In this document: positions 44,161-53,193 of the stretch, piece by piece
Layout of the letters: each line of letters opens with the position of its first letter
How positions within the stretch are numbered: the stretch's first letter is position 1
Assembly (NCBI GenBank): GCA_024408335.1
Contig: JAKSVB010000001.1
Location: forward strand, 231,239-295,238
Direction of reading: 5' to 3'
Origin: Bacilli bacterium
Lineage (GTDB): Bacteria; Bacillota_I; Bacilli_A; RFN20; CAG-826
DNA: 64,000 nucleotides
Program-made: the position numbers and the translations under genes
The notes under the pieces: model-generated
The model's database searches: none
Told to the model about the DNA's origin: nothing
Seen by the model: the letters and a program-made list of their open reading frames with translations, nothing else

Positions 44161-45000
44161 TTATTTAGCCTCCTTGAATAAGTTACAAGCCTTTTCTCTG
44201 GCGTGTTGTTCAAATTCGGCGTAGCTTCTGCCACGGGACATAGCTTCATCGAAATCAACTTCGAATCCGTCGAATTCTGGGCCATCGACACAGGCGAATT
44301 TGGTTTTGCCACCAACGGTGAGACGGCAGCCGCCGCACATACCGGTGCCATCGATCATGATTGGGTTCATGGAAACGACGGTTGGGACATTGAATGGTTT
44401 TGTTGTAGCAACAACGAATTTCATCATTATGATTGGTCCGATTGCGATGACTTCATCGTAGTTCTCGCCTGCTTCAATAGCGGCCTTAAGTGGCATTGTG
44501 ACAACACCTTTTTCGCCATAGGAGCCATCATCTGTCATGATGGTCATCTTTGTGCTAGCTTCTTTGAATTCTTTTTCTAAGATGACTAAGTCTTTGCTTC
44601 TGAAACCGATGAAGCTGTGGACTTCGCAGCCAAGTTCATGAAGTTTTTGAGCAACTGGTAATGCGATAGCGCATCCGACGCCGCCGCCAACGACAGCGAC
44701 TTTCTTTAAGCCTTCGACGTGGGTCTTTTTGCCTAAAGGACCAACGAAGTCGTGTAAGCAATCACCGACATTCATGTGGTCTAATTTCATTGTGGTACCA
44801 CCAACGATTTGGTAGATGATTGTGACAGTACCTTTTTCTCTGTTGTAACCAGCGACTGTAAGAGGGATTCTTTCGCCATCTTCAGAAGTTCTTAAGATGA
44901 TGAATTGTCCAGGTTCAGCTTTGCGGGCAACAAAAGGGGCTTCAATTTCCATTAAAGTAACGGTTGGATTGAGGCTTTCTTTTCTAACAATCTTGTACAT
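44161..45000 (-). CDS. nfnA: NfnAB transhydrogenase small subunit (FAD/[2Fe-2S])
   Basis: The 279-residue protein has an FAD-binding barrel (IPLTVAGYNREKGT), an NAD(P) domain beginning VAVVGGGVGCAIALPVA and a C-terminal [2Fe-2S] loop (DGTGMCGGCRLTVGG with C in KFACVDGPEFDG). These are typical of SudB/NfnA/PyrK-like proteins. In the Nfn complex it handles NADH and passes electrons by bifurcation to ferredoxin and NADP+. An AAAGGAG site precedes the start. It begins 19 bases after nadK and two bases before nfnB in transcription order. Confidence 0.92.
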   Translation of the reverse strand: MYKIVRKESLNPTVTLMEIEAPFVARKAEPGQFIILRTSEDGERIPLTVAGYNREKGTVTIIYQIVGGTTMKLDHMNVGDCLHDFVGPLGKKTHVEGLKKVAVVGGGVGCAIALPVAQKLHELGCEVHSFIGFRSKDLVILEKEFKEASTKMTIMTDDGSYGEKGVVTMPLKAAIEAGENYDEVIAIGPIIMMKFVVATTKPFNVPTVVSMNPIMIDGTGMCGGCRLTVGGKTKFACVDGPEFDGFEVDFDEAMSRGRSYAEFEQHAREKACNLFKEAK

Positions 45001-45019
45001 AGATCATTAATCTCCTTTA

Positions 45020-45829
45020 CTAATCCTTGTAAATTGATTTCGCTATTTTATAAATAGCACCGTACAAAGTATTTCTTTCATCGAAGCTGATGAGTCTAAG
45101 TTTGGTTTTACCAACTTTGATTTTGATCTCATCATCTTTTGAAAGCTGATACTTATTGCACCCATCACAAGACGCAACGCTATCATTTTTGCAAATTCTT
45201 ATAGAAATTTCATCATTTTGTGAAAAAACTACGGAATTGAAAGCAATGAATTGCGGGCAAATCGGGGTTAGGACATAAGATGAGTTTGTTTCTAGGAGAA
45301 GAGGGCCTCCAGCCGAGTAGTTGTAGGCACTCGATCCAGTAGGTGTTGAAACGAGTAATCCATCTCCATAAAAACTGTTTTCATATGTGTCGTTGACCAC
45401 GACAAAGAAGTTGCCAAGTTTATTGTCGACTCCTGTGATGCTAATTTCATTAAACAAGACTTCAGTAACGCCGTTAAAAGAAGCCTCGAGGGTGATGCGA
45501 TCACTGATTTTGTAATCGCCATTTTTTATCTTTTCTAAGTAGTGTTTGTAGTTTGAAAGTTCTGATACCGCAAGAGCGCCGACACGGCCTTTGTTGATGC
45601 CGAAAATAGGAAGGCCAAATTCTTTGAATTCTCTTGCGAATTCGATTATCGTGCCATCTCCTCCGAGAATGACTGCGAAATCCATATCTCTCATGTCTTT
45701 GGCTTTTGGGCCATATTTGCCATCTAATGTGAAAACCTCATATCCAAGAGAGAGGATTGTGTCCAACACTTCCTTTCCAAGGTTGCTTTCAGCATCCTTG
45801 CTTTTGTTAACTACGTACAAGATTTTCAT
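45020..45829 (-). CDS. nadK: NAD kinase
   Basis: The 269-residue enzyme has the NAD kinase signature GGDGTIIEFA (GGDGT at 56-60), INKGRVGALAV and the conserved STPTGSSAYNYSAGGP region. It phosphorylates NAD to NADP. It heads a minus-strand operon with the two NfnAB subunits, a direct physical link between NADP synthesis and NADP reduction. Upstream, across 147 bases, is the divergent second SDR gene. A TATAAT box on the minus strand lies about 31 bases before the ATG; no strong ribosome-binding site is seen. Confidence 0.94.
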   Translation of the reverse strand: MKILYVVNKSKDAESNLGKEVLDTILSLGYEVFTLDGKYGPKAKDMRDMDFAVILGGDGTIIEFAREFKEFGLPIFGINKGRVGALAVSELSNYKHYLEKIKNGDYKISDRITLEASFNGVTEVLFNEISITGVDNKLGNFFVVVNDTYENSFYGDGLLVSTPTGSSAYNYSAGGPLLLETNSSYVLTPICPQFIAFNSVVFSQNDEISIRICKNDSVASCDGCNKYQLSKDDEIKIKVGKTKLRLISFDERNTLYGAIYKIAKSIYKD

Positions 45830-45886
45830 AAATTGATTAAGGACTCTTAAAGAGCAAAAAAATTATAAACTTGTTTATTCCTTTAT

Positions 45887-45957
45887 CCAACAAAGTATCA
45901 ATTTTATTATCGGTTTGTTGAAACTGCGATTTTCTTTTGTTATAACCATAAAGGTTA
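45887..45957 (+). promoter_or_regulatory. SDR promoter overlapped by an inverted repeat
   Basis: TTGAAA (45918-45923) and TATAAC (45941-45946) are 17 bases apart, a good sigma-A promoter. Perfect 7-bp arms CAACAAA (45888-45894) and TTTGTTG (45914-45920) end inside the -35. A second palindrome, TAACC (45943-45947) and GGTTA (45953-45957), overlaps the -10 and start. The left arm context CCAACAAA also occurs in the tetR-SDR intergenic region at 9596. Confidence 0.55.
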
Positions 45958-45976
45958 AAAACCAGGAGGAACAATA

Positions 45977-46768
45977 ATGTTTAATTATAAAGGAAAAGTT
46001 GTCGCAATCACTGGCGCATCATCAGGATTAGGCAAACAAATGGCTGAAGGCTTTGCACAACAAGGTGCTGACCTCGTCTTATTAGCTCGTCGTGTCGAAA
46101 GACTCGAAGCTTCAAAAGCTGAATGGGAAGCAAAATACGGCGTCAAAGTTCTCGCAGTCGCATGTGACATCACAAACCAAGAATCAATCGATGCAGCTAT
46201 CGCAGCTGTCGAAGCAGAATATGGCCACTGTGAAGTCATCATCAACAACGCTGGTGGCGAAAAAGGCACTGGTACTCCACTCCTTAACTTCGACAAAGGT
46301 GATTGGGAATACACATTAAACCTCGACCTTACCTCAGTCTTCGCTGTTACCAAAGCATTCACAAACTTAATGAAGAAATCAATGGATGCTGGCAAGCAAA
46401 CCTATGGCCGTGTCATCAACATCGCTTCAATCTATGGCTTAGTTGGCAACACCGCTATCCCAACAATCGCTTACCACGCTTCAAAAGGTGCCGTCGTTAA
46501 CTTCACCCGTGGCGCTGCTGCTGAACTCGCTGCTGCAGGCACCAACATCAATGTTAACTGCATCTGCCCAGGCTACTTCTACACCGAATTAACCACCGCA
46601 ACTCTTGACACCGAATACTTCCAAGCATTTGCTAAAGCAAGTGTCCCAATGAAGAGATACGGCAAGCCAGGCGAACTCAACTCAGCTGCTATCTTCTTAG
46701 GTGCTGAAGAATCATCATATGTCACTGGCCAAGTCATCGCTATCGATGGTGGCTACAGCTGCATCTAA
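45977..46768 (+). CDS. SDR family oxidoreductase (second gluconate 5-dehydrogenase-like)
   Basis: The 263-residue short-chain dehydrogenase has TGASSGLG (12-19), NNAGG (90-94) and catalytic Ser151, Tyr166 and Lys170, ending VIAIDGGYSC. It resembles the SDR at 9709 in length and motif layout, and both are near the gluconate 5-dehydrogenase group; the natural substrate is unknown. AGGAGGAA precedes the ATG. Its promoter region carries an inverted repeat sharing a core with the TetR-flanked SDR, so the two may share a regulator. Strong codon bias suggests high expression. A terminator follows. Confidence 0.88.
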   Translation: MFNYKGKVVAITGASSGLGKQMAEGFAQQGADLVLLARRVERLEASKAEWEAKYGVKVLAVACDITNQESIDAAIAAVEAEYGHCEVIINNAGGEKGTGTPLLNFDKGDWEYTLNLDLTSVFAVTKAFTNLMKKSMDAGKQTYGRVINIASIYGLVGNTAIPTIAYHASKGAVVNFTRGAAAELAAAGTNINVNCICPGYFYTELTTATLDTEYFQAFAKASVPMKRYGKPGELNSAAIFLGAEESSYVTGQVIAIDGGYSCI

Positions 46769-46792
46769 TAGTTGAACTAAAATACAACCACT

Positions 46793-46820
46793 AAAGGAGC
46801 AAGCAATTGCTCCTTTTTTT
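46793..46820 (+). terminator. Terminator of the second SDR gene
   Basis: Perfect 10-bp arms (46793-46802 and 46807-46816) close a GCAA tetraloop and are followed by T. Confidence 0.92.
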
Positions 46821-46903
46821 GTGGTACAATATTTGCACCTTAATATATCCGAACAAATATACGCACACAGGGTATTTGGTCGTGGAAAAAGGAGCGAAAA
46901 ACT

Positions 46904-48031
46904 ATGAACTTCAATCAAAAGAGTCTTACCAAAAACAAATACATGCTTAATGGTAGCCTTAAGAAGAACGGCTATGACTGGTGGTGGCATTCATTTACGG
47001 CAAGAGATGAAGAAACAAACGAAGAAAAACCATTCTTTATCGAGTTCTTCATTGTTAATCCTGCTTTAGCAGAGGATACGCCAACACTTGGACAACTCCC
47101 TAGTAACAAAGAAGCCAAGAAGAAGCCATCATACCTTATGGTCAACGTCGGCACTTGGGGAGAAGGCGCGGTTCAACTCCACCGTTTCATCTCAATGAAG
47201 GATGTCAAAGTGAAGAAAGGCAAAGACTTCAGCGTCACGGCTTTCGATTGTTACCTTGATGAGCATAGCGTCAAAGGAAAAGTCGAAGTGAAAGACGCAG
47301 AAAAGCATCCTGAATACCTTTGTGACAATGGGGTGATGGAGTTCGATCTAAAAATCGAAAAAGATGTCGCTTTCAATGTTGGATATGGCACAAGAGCGAT
47401 GTTTAGAGAAACCAAAGCTTTTGAGATGTATTGGCACGCAGAAGGTATGAAGAGCTTCTTCGAAGGTTCCATCGTTTTTAATGGCAAAAAGTATAAAGTT
47501 TCTAAAGAAAACTGTTATGGATATTCTGACAAAAACTGGGGCAAGGATTTCACTTCGCCTTGGGTTTGGCTTTCAAGCAACAACCTTGTCAGCAACATCA
47601 CAAAGAAGCAATTGACCAACAGTGTTTTCGATATCGGCGGTGGAAGACCAAAGGTACTAGGAATCGCCCTTGAAAGAAAGCTTTTGGGAGCGTTTTGGTA
47701 TGAAGGCACTCCTTATGAGTTCAATTTCTCCAAATTCTGGACAAGAACCAAAACAATCTTTGATTGCAAGGAAACCGATACCCAAATCGTTTGGGATGTC
47801 ACCCAAACAAATAGAAAGTTCAAAATGGTCACTCACATAACCTGCGAAAAGAAAGACATGATTAAAATCAAATATGAAGCGCCTAATGGAAAGATGCTTC
47901 ACAAAAACCTTTGGAATGGCGGAAATGGAAAAGGCAACATCAAACTCTACCGTCTTAAGGACAACGCTTTGATTGATGATATTGATTGCTTTAACGTCGG
48001 TTGTGAGTATGGAGAGTACAGCAAAGAGTAA
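46904..48031 (+). CDS. Tocopherol-cyclase-like (lipocalin-type) protein
   Basis: The 375-residue soluble protein opens with YMLNGSLKKNGYDWWWHSF. It contains AFEMYWHAEG, YGYSDKNWGKDFTSPWVWLSS and repeated strands that fit the two-lipocalin-barrel layout of the tocopherol cyclase-like family. Plant members cyclise tocopherol precursors; bacterial members in anaerobes have no established substrate and are unlikely to make tocopherol. A hydrophobic-ligand role is inference. A GGAG site lies 11 bases before the ATG. It is monocistronic, followed by a region holding a separate RNA gene. Confidence 0.75.
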   Translation: MNFNQKSLTKNKYMLNGSLKKNGYDWWWHSFTARDEETNEEKPFFIEFFIVNPALAEDTPTLGQLPSNKEAKKKPSYLMVNVGTWGEGAVQLHRFISMKDVKVKKGKDFSVTAFDCYLDEHSVKGKVEVKDAEKHPEYLCDNGVMEFDLKIEKDVAFNVGYGTRAMFRETKAFEMYWHAEGMKSFFEGSIVFNGKKYKVSKENCYGYSDKNWGKDFTSPWVWLSSNNLVSNITKKQLTNSVFDIGGGRPKVLGIALERKLLGAFWYEGTPYEFNFSKFWTRTKTIFDCKETDTQIVWDVTQTNRKFKMVTHITCEKKDMIKIKYEAPNGKMLHKNLWNGGNGKGNIKLYRLKDNALIDDIDCFNVGCEYGEYSKE

Positions 48032-48090
48032 GATATTTCTTTCTCGTTAGCGCTTTTTTTAAAAGTGAAAAAACTATTAAAACCAATTTT

Positions 48091-48145
48091 TATATATACA
48101 AAGTATATATACATTTTGTAATTTTTGGTGTTTTTTCGTTAAAAT
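48091..48145 (+). promoter_or_regulatory. Promoter with adjacent palindrome for the ncRNA
   Basis: TTGTAA (48116-48121) and TAAAAT (48140-48145) are 18 bases apart and predict a start near 48151. Directly upstream, 9-bp perfect arms TATATATAC (48091-48099) and GTATATATA (48103-48111) surround AAA, a possible operator. Confidence 0.55.
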
Positions 48146-48150
48146 ATCTC

Positions 48151-48377
48151 AACCCGATTTTTGGGCCAAATGCTAACGTTTGCAAAAGTTAATAATAGGC
48201 TAGAAAATAGTCACGAACAGAATTTCGATTACAAAATTCGAAACGGCGCTGTTCACTGTTCTGGCGGATTTGTAAGCTGTGAAAATCAGTTTATTAAAGA
48301 CGTATTAGACTATTGTTCGAAAGTGATCGTCCGACCATAGTCAGAAATGCAGGAGTTGCCCTACTCCTGCTTTTTTA
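48151..48377 (+). ncRNA. Structured non-coding RNA of unknown family
   Basis: The 450-base gap between two genes has no good ORF. It does contain a promoter, a structured stretch and a strong terminator, defining an RNA of about 225 nt. Visible pairings include TAAC with GTTA and GCC with GGC in the first 60 bases, AATAGTC (about 48206) with GACTATT (about 48308) enclosing the centre, and inside that GAACAG with CTGTTC around GAATTT/AAATTC. It has no RNase P, SRP or T-box hallmark. 6S RNA was considered, but the ends do not pair as required. A cis role on gdpP is less likely because a terminator intervenes. Confidence 0.55.
48349..48377 (+). terminator. Terminator of the ncRNA
   Basis: Perfect 8-bp arms GCAGGAGT (48349-48356) and ACTCCTGC (48363-48370) with a 6-base loop are followed by six T. 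Confidence 0.9.
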
Positions 48378-48444
48378 TTTGAATATCCGTAAAAGAAACG
48401 ATAAACAAAGGCCGATAAAACCTATGAAACAAAAATCTTCCATT

Positions 48445-48471
48445 TATCCCGATAAGGGATATGGGTATAAT
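48445..48471 (+). promoter_or_regulatory. gdpP promoter with TATCCC-N5-GGGATA palindrome
   Basis: TATCCC (48445-48450) and GGGATA (48456-48461) lie just upstream of a TATAAT box (48466-48471) that ends 10 bases before the gdpP ATG. The palindrome occupies the -35/spacer zone. A longer version of the same motif occurs at 55907. Confidence 0.4.
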
Positions 48472-48481
48472 TGAGACAACT

Positions 48482-50494
48482 ATGAACAAACTTATTTCCA
48501 AATTACGAACAACATTCCTTATTGCATACTCTGTTGAAGTCCTCATCTGCATAGGTTTCCTTGTCTTCTGGCTAAATGATGTTTTTAACCTTAAAGGCAA
48601 CCCTGACTTCAGACTTTATTTTGCTATTACTCTTGGCGTCTTTTTGATTTTCGATGCCTTACTTTTCTGGTTTGGCGTCCTTGCTATTAGCAAAAAGAGA
48701 CACGAAAACGACCAAGAAGCAGCTTCTCTCATCGGTGAAGAAATCCAAAGCGCATACAACTTCGCTCACATTGGCTTAGTCGTCATTGATAACGATGGCA
48801 TTGTTATTTGGGCTAACGGTGCTTTTAAAGAACTCCAAATCGACATCATCGATACCGACATCTATGAATTCGCCCCTTCCCTTAAAGAGCTTGTCACAAG
48901 CCCTTCTGGCAAGAAGATCGAAATCGAAGTTAAGCAACGCAAATACGAAGCCACGTATCTTTCCCAACCAAGAATGTTCGTCTTTAATGACATAACGGAT
49001 TACGACAAGGTCGTTAATTATTCCCGTGAACAAGCAACCGTCTTAGGCATCATCATGATCGACAACTACAACGAAGTTGCCAATGAAGGCGATGATCTTG
49101 ATGATACTGTTATGAAGGTTCGTAGCCTTATTGGTGAATATTGCCGTAATTACGGCGTCATTCTCCGTCGTATCAAAAACGATACATACTTTATGGTCTG
49201 TAACTACGCATCCCTCGCTAGAATGGAAAAAGACAAATTCTCCCTTCTCGAGGATATCCGTAATAGCAACGAAAAAGGTGAGACACCTCTCACCCTTTCA
49301 ATCGGTATCGCACACAACTTCCCAGACATCACCAAGCTTAGCGAAATGGCTGGCGACGCAATGGACGTTGCCCTTTCTCGTGGTGGCGACCAAGTAGTCG
49401 TATCTCACTATGGTCAAGAACTCGCATTCTTCGGAGGCAAATCCGTCGCTCTTGAAAACTCTTCAAAAGTCAAAGTCCGTTCTATGTCAGATTCCGTTGC
49501 GACCATTATCCGTGGCGCTTCAAATGTCTTCATCATGGGACACAATGACCTTGATATGGACGCTTTAGGTGCTGCTCTTGGCATGATGTCCATTTGTGAA
49601 TGGTTAAAAGTCCCAAGCAAGATCGTCTACGCACCAAAGAAGGCAGAAAAGAAAACTCGTTTAGCCTTCCAAAGCGCATTCTCTAGAGACACCTATGAAA
49701 GACTAACCATCAGTCCTGAAGATTCTGCTAACCAAATCAAAGAAACAACCCTTCTCATTCTTGTCGACAACTCTGTCCCAGAGATGGCAATGGCCCCAAG
49801 GCTCATTGATTTAGCAAGCAAAACAATGATTATCGACCACCATAGACGTGGTGAATCATTCCCAGAAAAGCCAGTTCTTTCATATATCGACCCAAGTGCA
49901 TCAAGCGCTACAGAACTTATTGCAGAAATGATTAAGTACTCTAACGCAAACCCAAGAATTGATGTCAAACCAGCATACGCAACCATCATGCTCTCTGGCA
50001 TCTTCATGGATACAACCTTCTTCAAGAGCAAATCTGTCGGTATGAGAACATTTGAAGCCGCTTCGATCCTTAAGGGCTATGGAGCAGATAACGCTGTTGC
50101 AGATGACTATTTGAAAGACGAATATGAAGAATACTCACTCATCAACAAAATCATCGCCACTATGAAGACTCCATATTATGGAATCGTCTATTGTGTTTCT
50201 GACGATGACGAAGTTATTGAAAGAACAACCGTTTCAAAAGTCGCTAACACAGTTCTCCAACTTAAAGGAGTCAATGCTTGCTTCGTCGTCGGTAGAACCG
50301 AAGACAATACCGTCCGCATTTCAGGTAGAAGCGATGGCACAGTCAACGTTCAACTTATTTGCGAACATCTTGGTGGTGGCGGACACTTCGCAAGCGCTGC
50401 AACCGCTATTCCTGATTCATCAACCGAAAAAGTCGTCAAGATGCTTCTTGGCACATTAGACCAATATCTCGACAGCGCGAGAACCAATAACTAG
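48482..50494 (+). CDS. gdpP: Cyclic-di-AMP phosphodiesterase GdpP
   Basis: The 670-residue protein has two N-terminal membrane helices, a PAS-like domain (about 85-160), a degenerate GGDEF domain (about 170-320), and DHH/DHHA1 phosphodiesterase domains. The latter show [21 protein letters not shown] (about 453) and [10 protein letters not shown] (about 631). GdpP hydrolyses c-di-AMP, which in Firmicutes controls potassium and osmolyte transport. It heads the conserved gdpP-rplI-dnaB block. The start at 48482 is chosen because the preceding seven codons overlap the -10 region; there is no clear ribosome-binding site. Confidence 0.94.
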   Translation: MNKLISKLRTTFLIAYSVEVLICIGFLVFWLNDVFNLKGNPDFRLYFAITLGVFLIFDALLFWFGVLAISKKRHENDQEAASLIGEEIQSAYNFAHIGLVVIDNDGIVIWANGAFKELQIDIIDTDIYEFAPSLKELVTSPSGKKIEIEVKQRKYEATYLSQPRMFVFNDITDYDKVVNYSREQATVLGIIMIDNYNEVANEGDDLDDTVMKVRSLIGEYCRNYGVILRRIKNDTYFMVCNYASLARMEKDKFSLLEDIRNSNEKGETPLTLSIGIAHNFPDITKLSEMAGDAMDVALSRGGDQVVVSHYGQELAFFGGKSVALENSSKVKVRSMSDSVATIIRGASNVFIMGHNDLDMDALGAALGMMSICEWLKVPSKIVYAPKKAEKKTRLAFQSAFSRDTYERLTISPEDSANQIKETTLLILVDNSVPEMAMAPRLIDLASKTMIIDHHRRGESFPEKPVLSYIDPSASSATELIAEMIKYSNANPRIDVKPAYATIMLSGIFMDTTFFKSKSVGMRTFEAASILKGYGADNAVADDYLKDEYEEYSLINKIIATMKTPYYGIVYCVSDDDEVIERTTVSKVANTVLQLKGVNACFVVGRTEDNTVRISGRSDGTVNVQLICEHLGGGGHFASAATAIPDSSTEKVVKMLLGTLDQYLDSARTNN

Positions 50495-50505
50495 GAGGAA
50501 TTATT

Positions 50506-50967
50506 ATGAAAATCATCTTACTTCAAGACGTTAAAGGAGTCGGTAAAAAAGGCTCAACAGTTCAAGTTAACGATGGCTATGCTAGCAATTTCTTAATTCC
50601 AAAGGGACTCGCTAAAGTAAGCACCGAGGCAAACCAAGCTCAATTAAAGAAAGACAACGCAGCGGAAGCAGCAAGACAAGAAGAGCTCAAGAAACAAGCT
50701 GAAGAGCTTGCTCTTAGACTCGAACACATCAACGTCGAATTCAAAGCCAAGGCTGGAAGCGATGGCAGAATGTTTGGCACAATCTCGCCAAAAGAAATCG
50801 AAGAAGGCATGAAAAAACAATGGGGAATCACCATTGATAAGCGCAAATTCCTCGACAAAACCCCAGCGAATGGCTTTGGTTATACAAGACTTAGAATCGA
50901 ACTCTACAAAGGACAGGCAGGCCATGTCGTAGGCACAGTTATCGTCCACATCAGCGAGGATAGATAA
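50506..50967 (+). CDS. rplI: Ribosomal protein bL9
   Basis: The 153-residue protein has the L9 N-terminal RNA-binding domain ([29 protein letters not shown]), a long connecting helix and a C-terminal domain containing [12 protein letters not shown]. It binds 23S rRNA near the L1 stalk base. AGGAGG lies 7 bases before the ATG. It follows gdpP after 11 bases and dnaB follows one base after its stop, the usual Firmicutes order. Confidence 0.97.
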   Translation: MKIILLQDVKGVGKKGSTVQVNDGYASNFLIPKGLAKVSTEANQAQLKKDNAAEAARQEELKKQAEELALRLEHINVEFKAKAGSDGRMFGTISPKEIEEGMKKQWGITIDKRKFLDKTPANGFGYTRLRIELYKGQAGHVVGTVIVHISEDR

Positions 50968-50968
50968 T

Positions 50969-52444
50969 ATGGCAACCATCAAATTACCTTCCAACGTTGA
51001 GGCTGAACGTGCTGTTTTAGGCGCCATCCTTCTTAACGACTCAATCGCTCTTTCCACAATTGCGTCTCTTAAGGAGACCGATTTCTCAGGAGACGATCCA
51101 CGAAATGTTTTAATCTTCAAAGCAATGAAGATTCTTGATGATCACTCTCATCCAATCGATCCTGCAACCGTTCAAGATCAACTCATCAACATGCAAGCTT
51201 TAAGCGATGCCGGTGGAGCGGATTACATCATGGAGCTCCTTAACAGTATCGTTGATTTCAAAAACATCGATTACTATGTAAACCTTCTTCGCAACCAAGC
51301 CGTTTTCCGTGCTTTCTTAAAGAAAATCGCAAAAATCCAAAAAGACTATAGCGAAGGTGAAGTGAAAGATATCAGTGAGTTTATGGCGGTTAACACCCAA
51401 TCACTTTCAGACATCGCTTCTCAAAGACAAGTCGCAAACTTCCAATCTGCATATAACGTCACGGAAGCAATCCGTACAACCATTCAAAAAGAGCTTAGAA
51501 GCAACAACAACGGTATTACCGGCATTGACACCGGCTACCTTGCATTAAACGCATACACCCATGGTTGGCAGCCTGGCAACTTAATCATTCTCGCTGCTCG
51601 TCCAGGTATGGGTAAAACCGCTTTGATGCTTAACTTTGCTCTTAAGGCTACCGAAAATACTGGCAGAACCGTCGCTGTCTTCTCTTGCGAAATGGACAAC
51701 AATTCCATTATGAAACGTATTCTCGCAAGCGAATCTCTTGTTGATATTGGACGCTTATCAAGCGGCAACCTTACAAGACGTGAAATCGATAAAGTTGATT
51801 CAGCTTTAACAAGAATCGGTAAGACAAAATTGTATTTTGATGACACCCCAAACCAAGCTTTAGGTGACATTGTCGCTAAGGCTCATAAACTCAAAAACGA
51901 CAATCCAGATCTTTGTATGATCTTCGTTGACTATATCAACATCATCGACGTTCAAGGAAAGTACGATAGCCGTACCCTCGAAATCGGCGCTATTACAAAG
52001 ACCCTCAAACAGTTAGCGCGTACATTAGGAGTCCCAGTTATGGCTCTTGCTCAGGTTAGCCGTGAAGCTGATAAGAGCGACAACCATACCCCAAGCCTTG
52101 CAAACTTAAAAGAATCAGGAAACATTGAGCAGGACGCTGACCTTGTTCTTATGATTTACCGTTCGAATTACTACAAGAAACAAGGCTTAGAAGTCAAAGA
52201 AAAGAATTCTCAATACGCTGAGCAACTTAAGCAAAGTGTTGAAAACCAAAACAGCAACGGAGGTGACGCTAACGATAAGCATGAAATCGTTGACGTCAAC
52301 GTCGCTAAAAACCGTAACGGACAACAAGGAAAATTCCATCTTATGTTCACTGGTGCAAACCAACGTTTCGACAACGTCGATAGCGAACGTGAGCAATATC
52401 AACAATTTATGGCTGGTGGAAACCAACCAACTTCTGAAGAATAA
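50969..52444 (+). CDS. dnaB: Replicative DNA helicase DnaB
   Basis: The 491-residue helicase has the N-terminal DnaB domain (AERAVLGAILLN), a linker and a RecA-like domain with Walker A AARPGMGKTAL, Walker B CMIFVDYINII, AQVSREADKS and LKESGNIEQDADL. It unwinds DNA at the replication fork as a hexamer. A roughly 40-residue Asn/Gln-rich insert (about 405-440) sits before the last conserved strand VAKNRNGQQGKF. It starts one base after rplI and overlaps the downstream walJ ATG. Confidence 0.97.
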   Translation: MATIKLPSNVEAERAVLGAILLNDSIALSTIASLKETDFSGDDPRNVLIFKAMKILDDHSHPIDPATVQDQLINMQALSDAGGADYIMELLNSIVDFKNIDYYVNLLRNQAVFRAFLKKIAKIQKDYSEGEVKDISEFMAVNTQSLSDIASQRQVANFQSAYNVTEAIRTTIQKELRSNNNGITGIDTGYLALNAYTHGWQPGNLIILAARPGMGKTALMLNFALKATENTGRTVAVFSCEMDNNSIMKRILASESLVDIGRLSSGNLTRREIDKVDSALTRIGKTKLYFDDTPNQALGDIVAKAHKLKNDNPDLCMIFVDYINIIDVQGKYDSRTLEIGAITKTLKQLARTLGVPVMALAQVSREADKSDNHTPSLANLKESGNIEQDADLVLMIYRSNYYKKQGLEVKEKNSQYAEQLKQSVENQNSNGGDANDKHEIVDVNVAKNRNGQQGKFHLMFTGANQRFDNVDSEREQYQQFMAGGNQPTSEE

Positions 52445-53193
52445 TGATTTCTTTTATCAACGTAGGTAGCGGTTCAAAAGGAAACGCTACTTTAATATAT
52501 GATGAGAAGACCCTTATCCAAATAGATATGGGCCTTTCTTTGAAGCGCGTTTTTGGAGCGGCTAGTGCAATCGAGAAAACGCGAGAAGATATTTCAGCCG
52601 TCCTTATTACTCATGAGCATACAGATCACGTATCGTCTCTAATTAGATATAAAGGAAAGGTTCCAATATACGCTTCAGAAGGAACGGTTGGATATGCTGA
52701 CCATATATTCGAAACAGAGGATTCCTTTGAGATCGGAACGTTAACCATAATTCCGATTAGGACAAGCCATGATGCGAAAAATCCGCATGGATTTGTCATT
52801 TTCTCAGGCAAATCCCGCCTCGTTTATTTAACTGACTCAGGATACATACCTGAAGAGACTCTTCCATATATAGAGAACGCAGACTATTACATCATTGAGT
52901 CTAACCACGACCTAAAGATGCTTATGAAGAGTCATAGGCCTGCTTCATTAAAAAGAAGAATCAAAGGCGACTTAGGACATCTTTCGAATGTCGATAGCGC
53001 AATATACATCTCTCAAAGTGTGGGTCCTAATACCAAAGCCATTTACCTTGCCCACCTTTCAGAAGAATGCAACACGGAAGAGATTGCTTTAGAATCATAT
53101 AAGAAGACCTTTCTAAGAAAAGAGAAGGATCTTGCAGGGATTAAGCTTGTTTGCTTAAAACAACACGAAATGACAAAAGGAGGAGACGAATGA
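52444..53193 (+). CDS. walJ: WalJ/YycJ-type metallo-beta-lactamase-fold protein
   Basis: The 249-residue protein has the opening FINVGSGSKGNATLIY and metal-binding HEHTDH (about 58-63) with later DSGYIPEE and AHLSEEC, typical of YycJ/WalJ. In Firmicutes WalJ sits with the walRK wall-stress system and is implicated in linking DNA replication or repair with cell division. Here the walRK genes are absent from the block, but the dnaB-walJ-rlmH order is kept. The ATG overlaps the dnaB stop by one base and the rlmH start overlaps its own stop. Confidence 0.93.
   Translation: MISFINVGSGSKGNATLIYDEKTLIQIDMGLSLKRVFGAASAIEKTREDISAVLITHEHTDHVSSLIRYKGKVPIYASEGTVGYADHIFETEDSFEIGTLTIIPIRTSHDAKNPHGFVIFSGKSRLVYLTDSGYIPEETLPYIENADYYIIESNHDLKMLMKSHRPASLKRRIKGDLGHLSNVDSAIYISQSVGPNTKAIYLAHLSEECNTEEIALESYKKTFLRKEKDLAGIKLVCLKQHEMTKGGDE

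Noticed and set aside
48151..48377. 6S RNA, RNase P RNA, SRP RNA or T-box identity for the ncRNA
   Set aside because: The ends do not form the 6S closing stem, and no RNase P, SRP (GGAAG/GCAG loop) or T-box (GGACC) hallmark was found.
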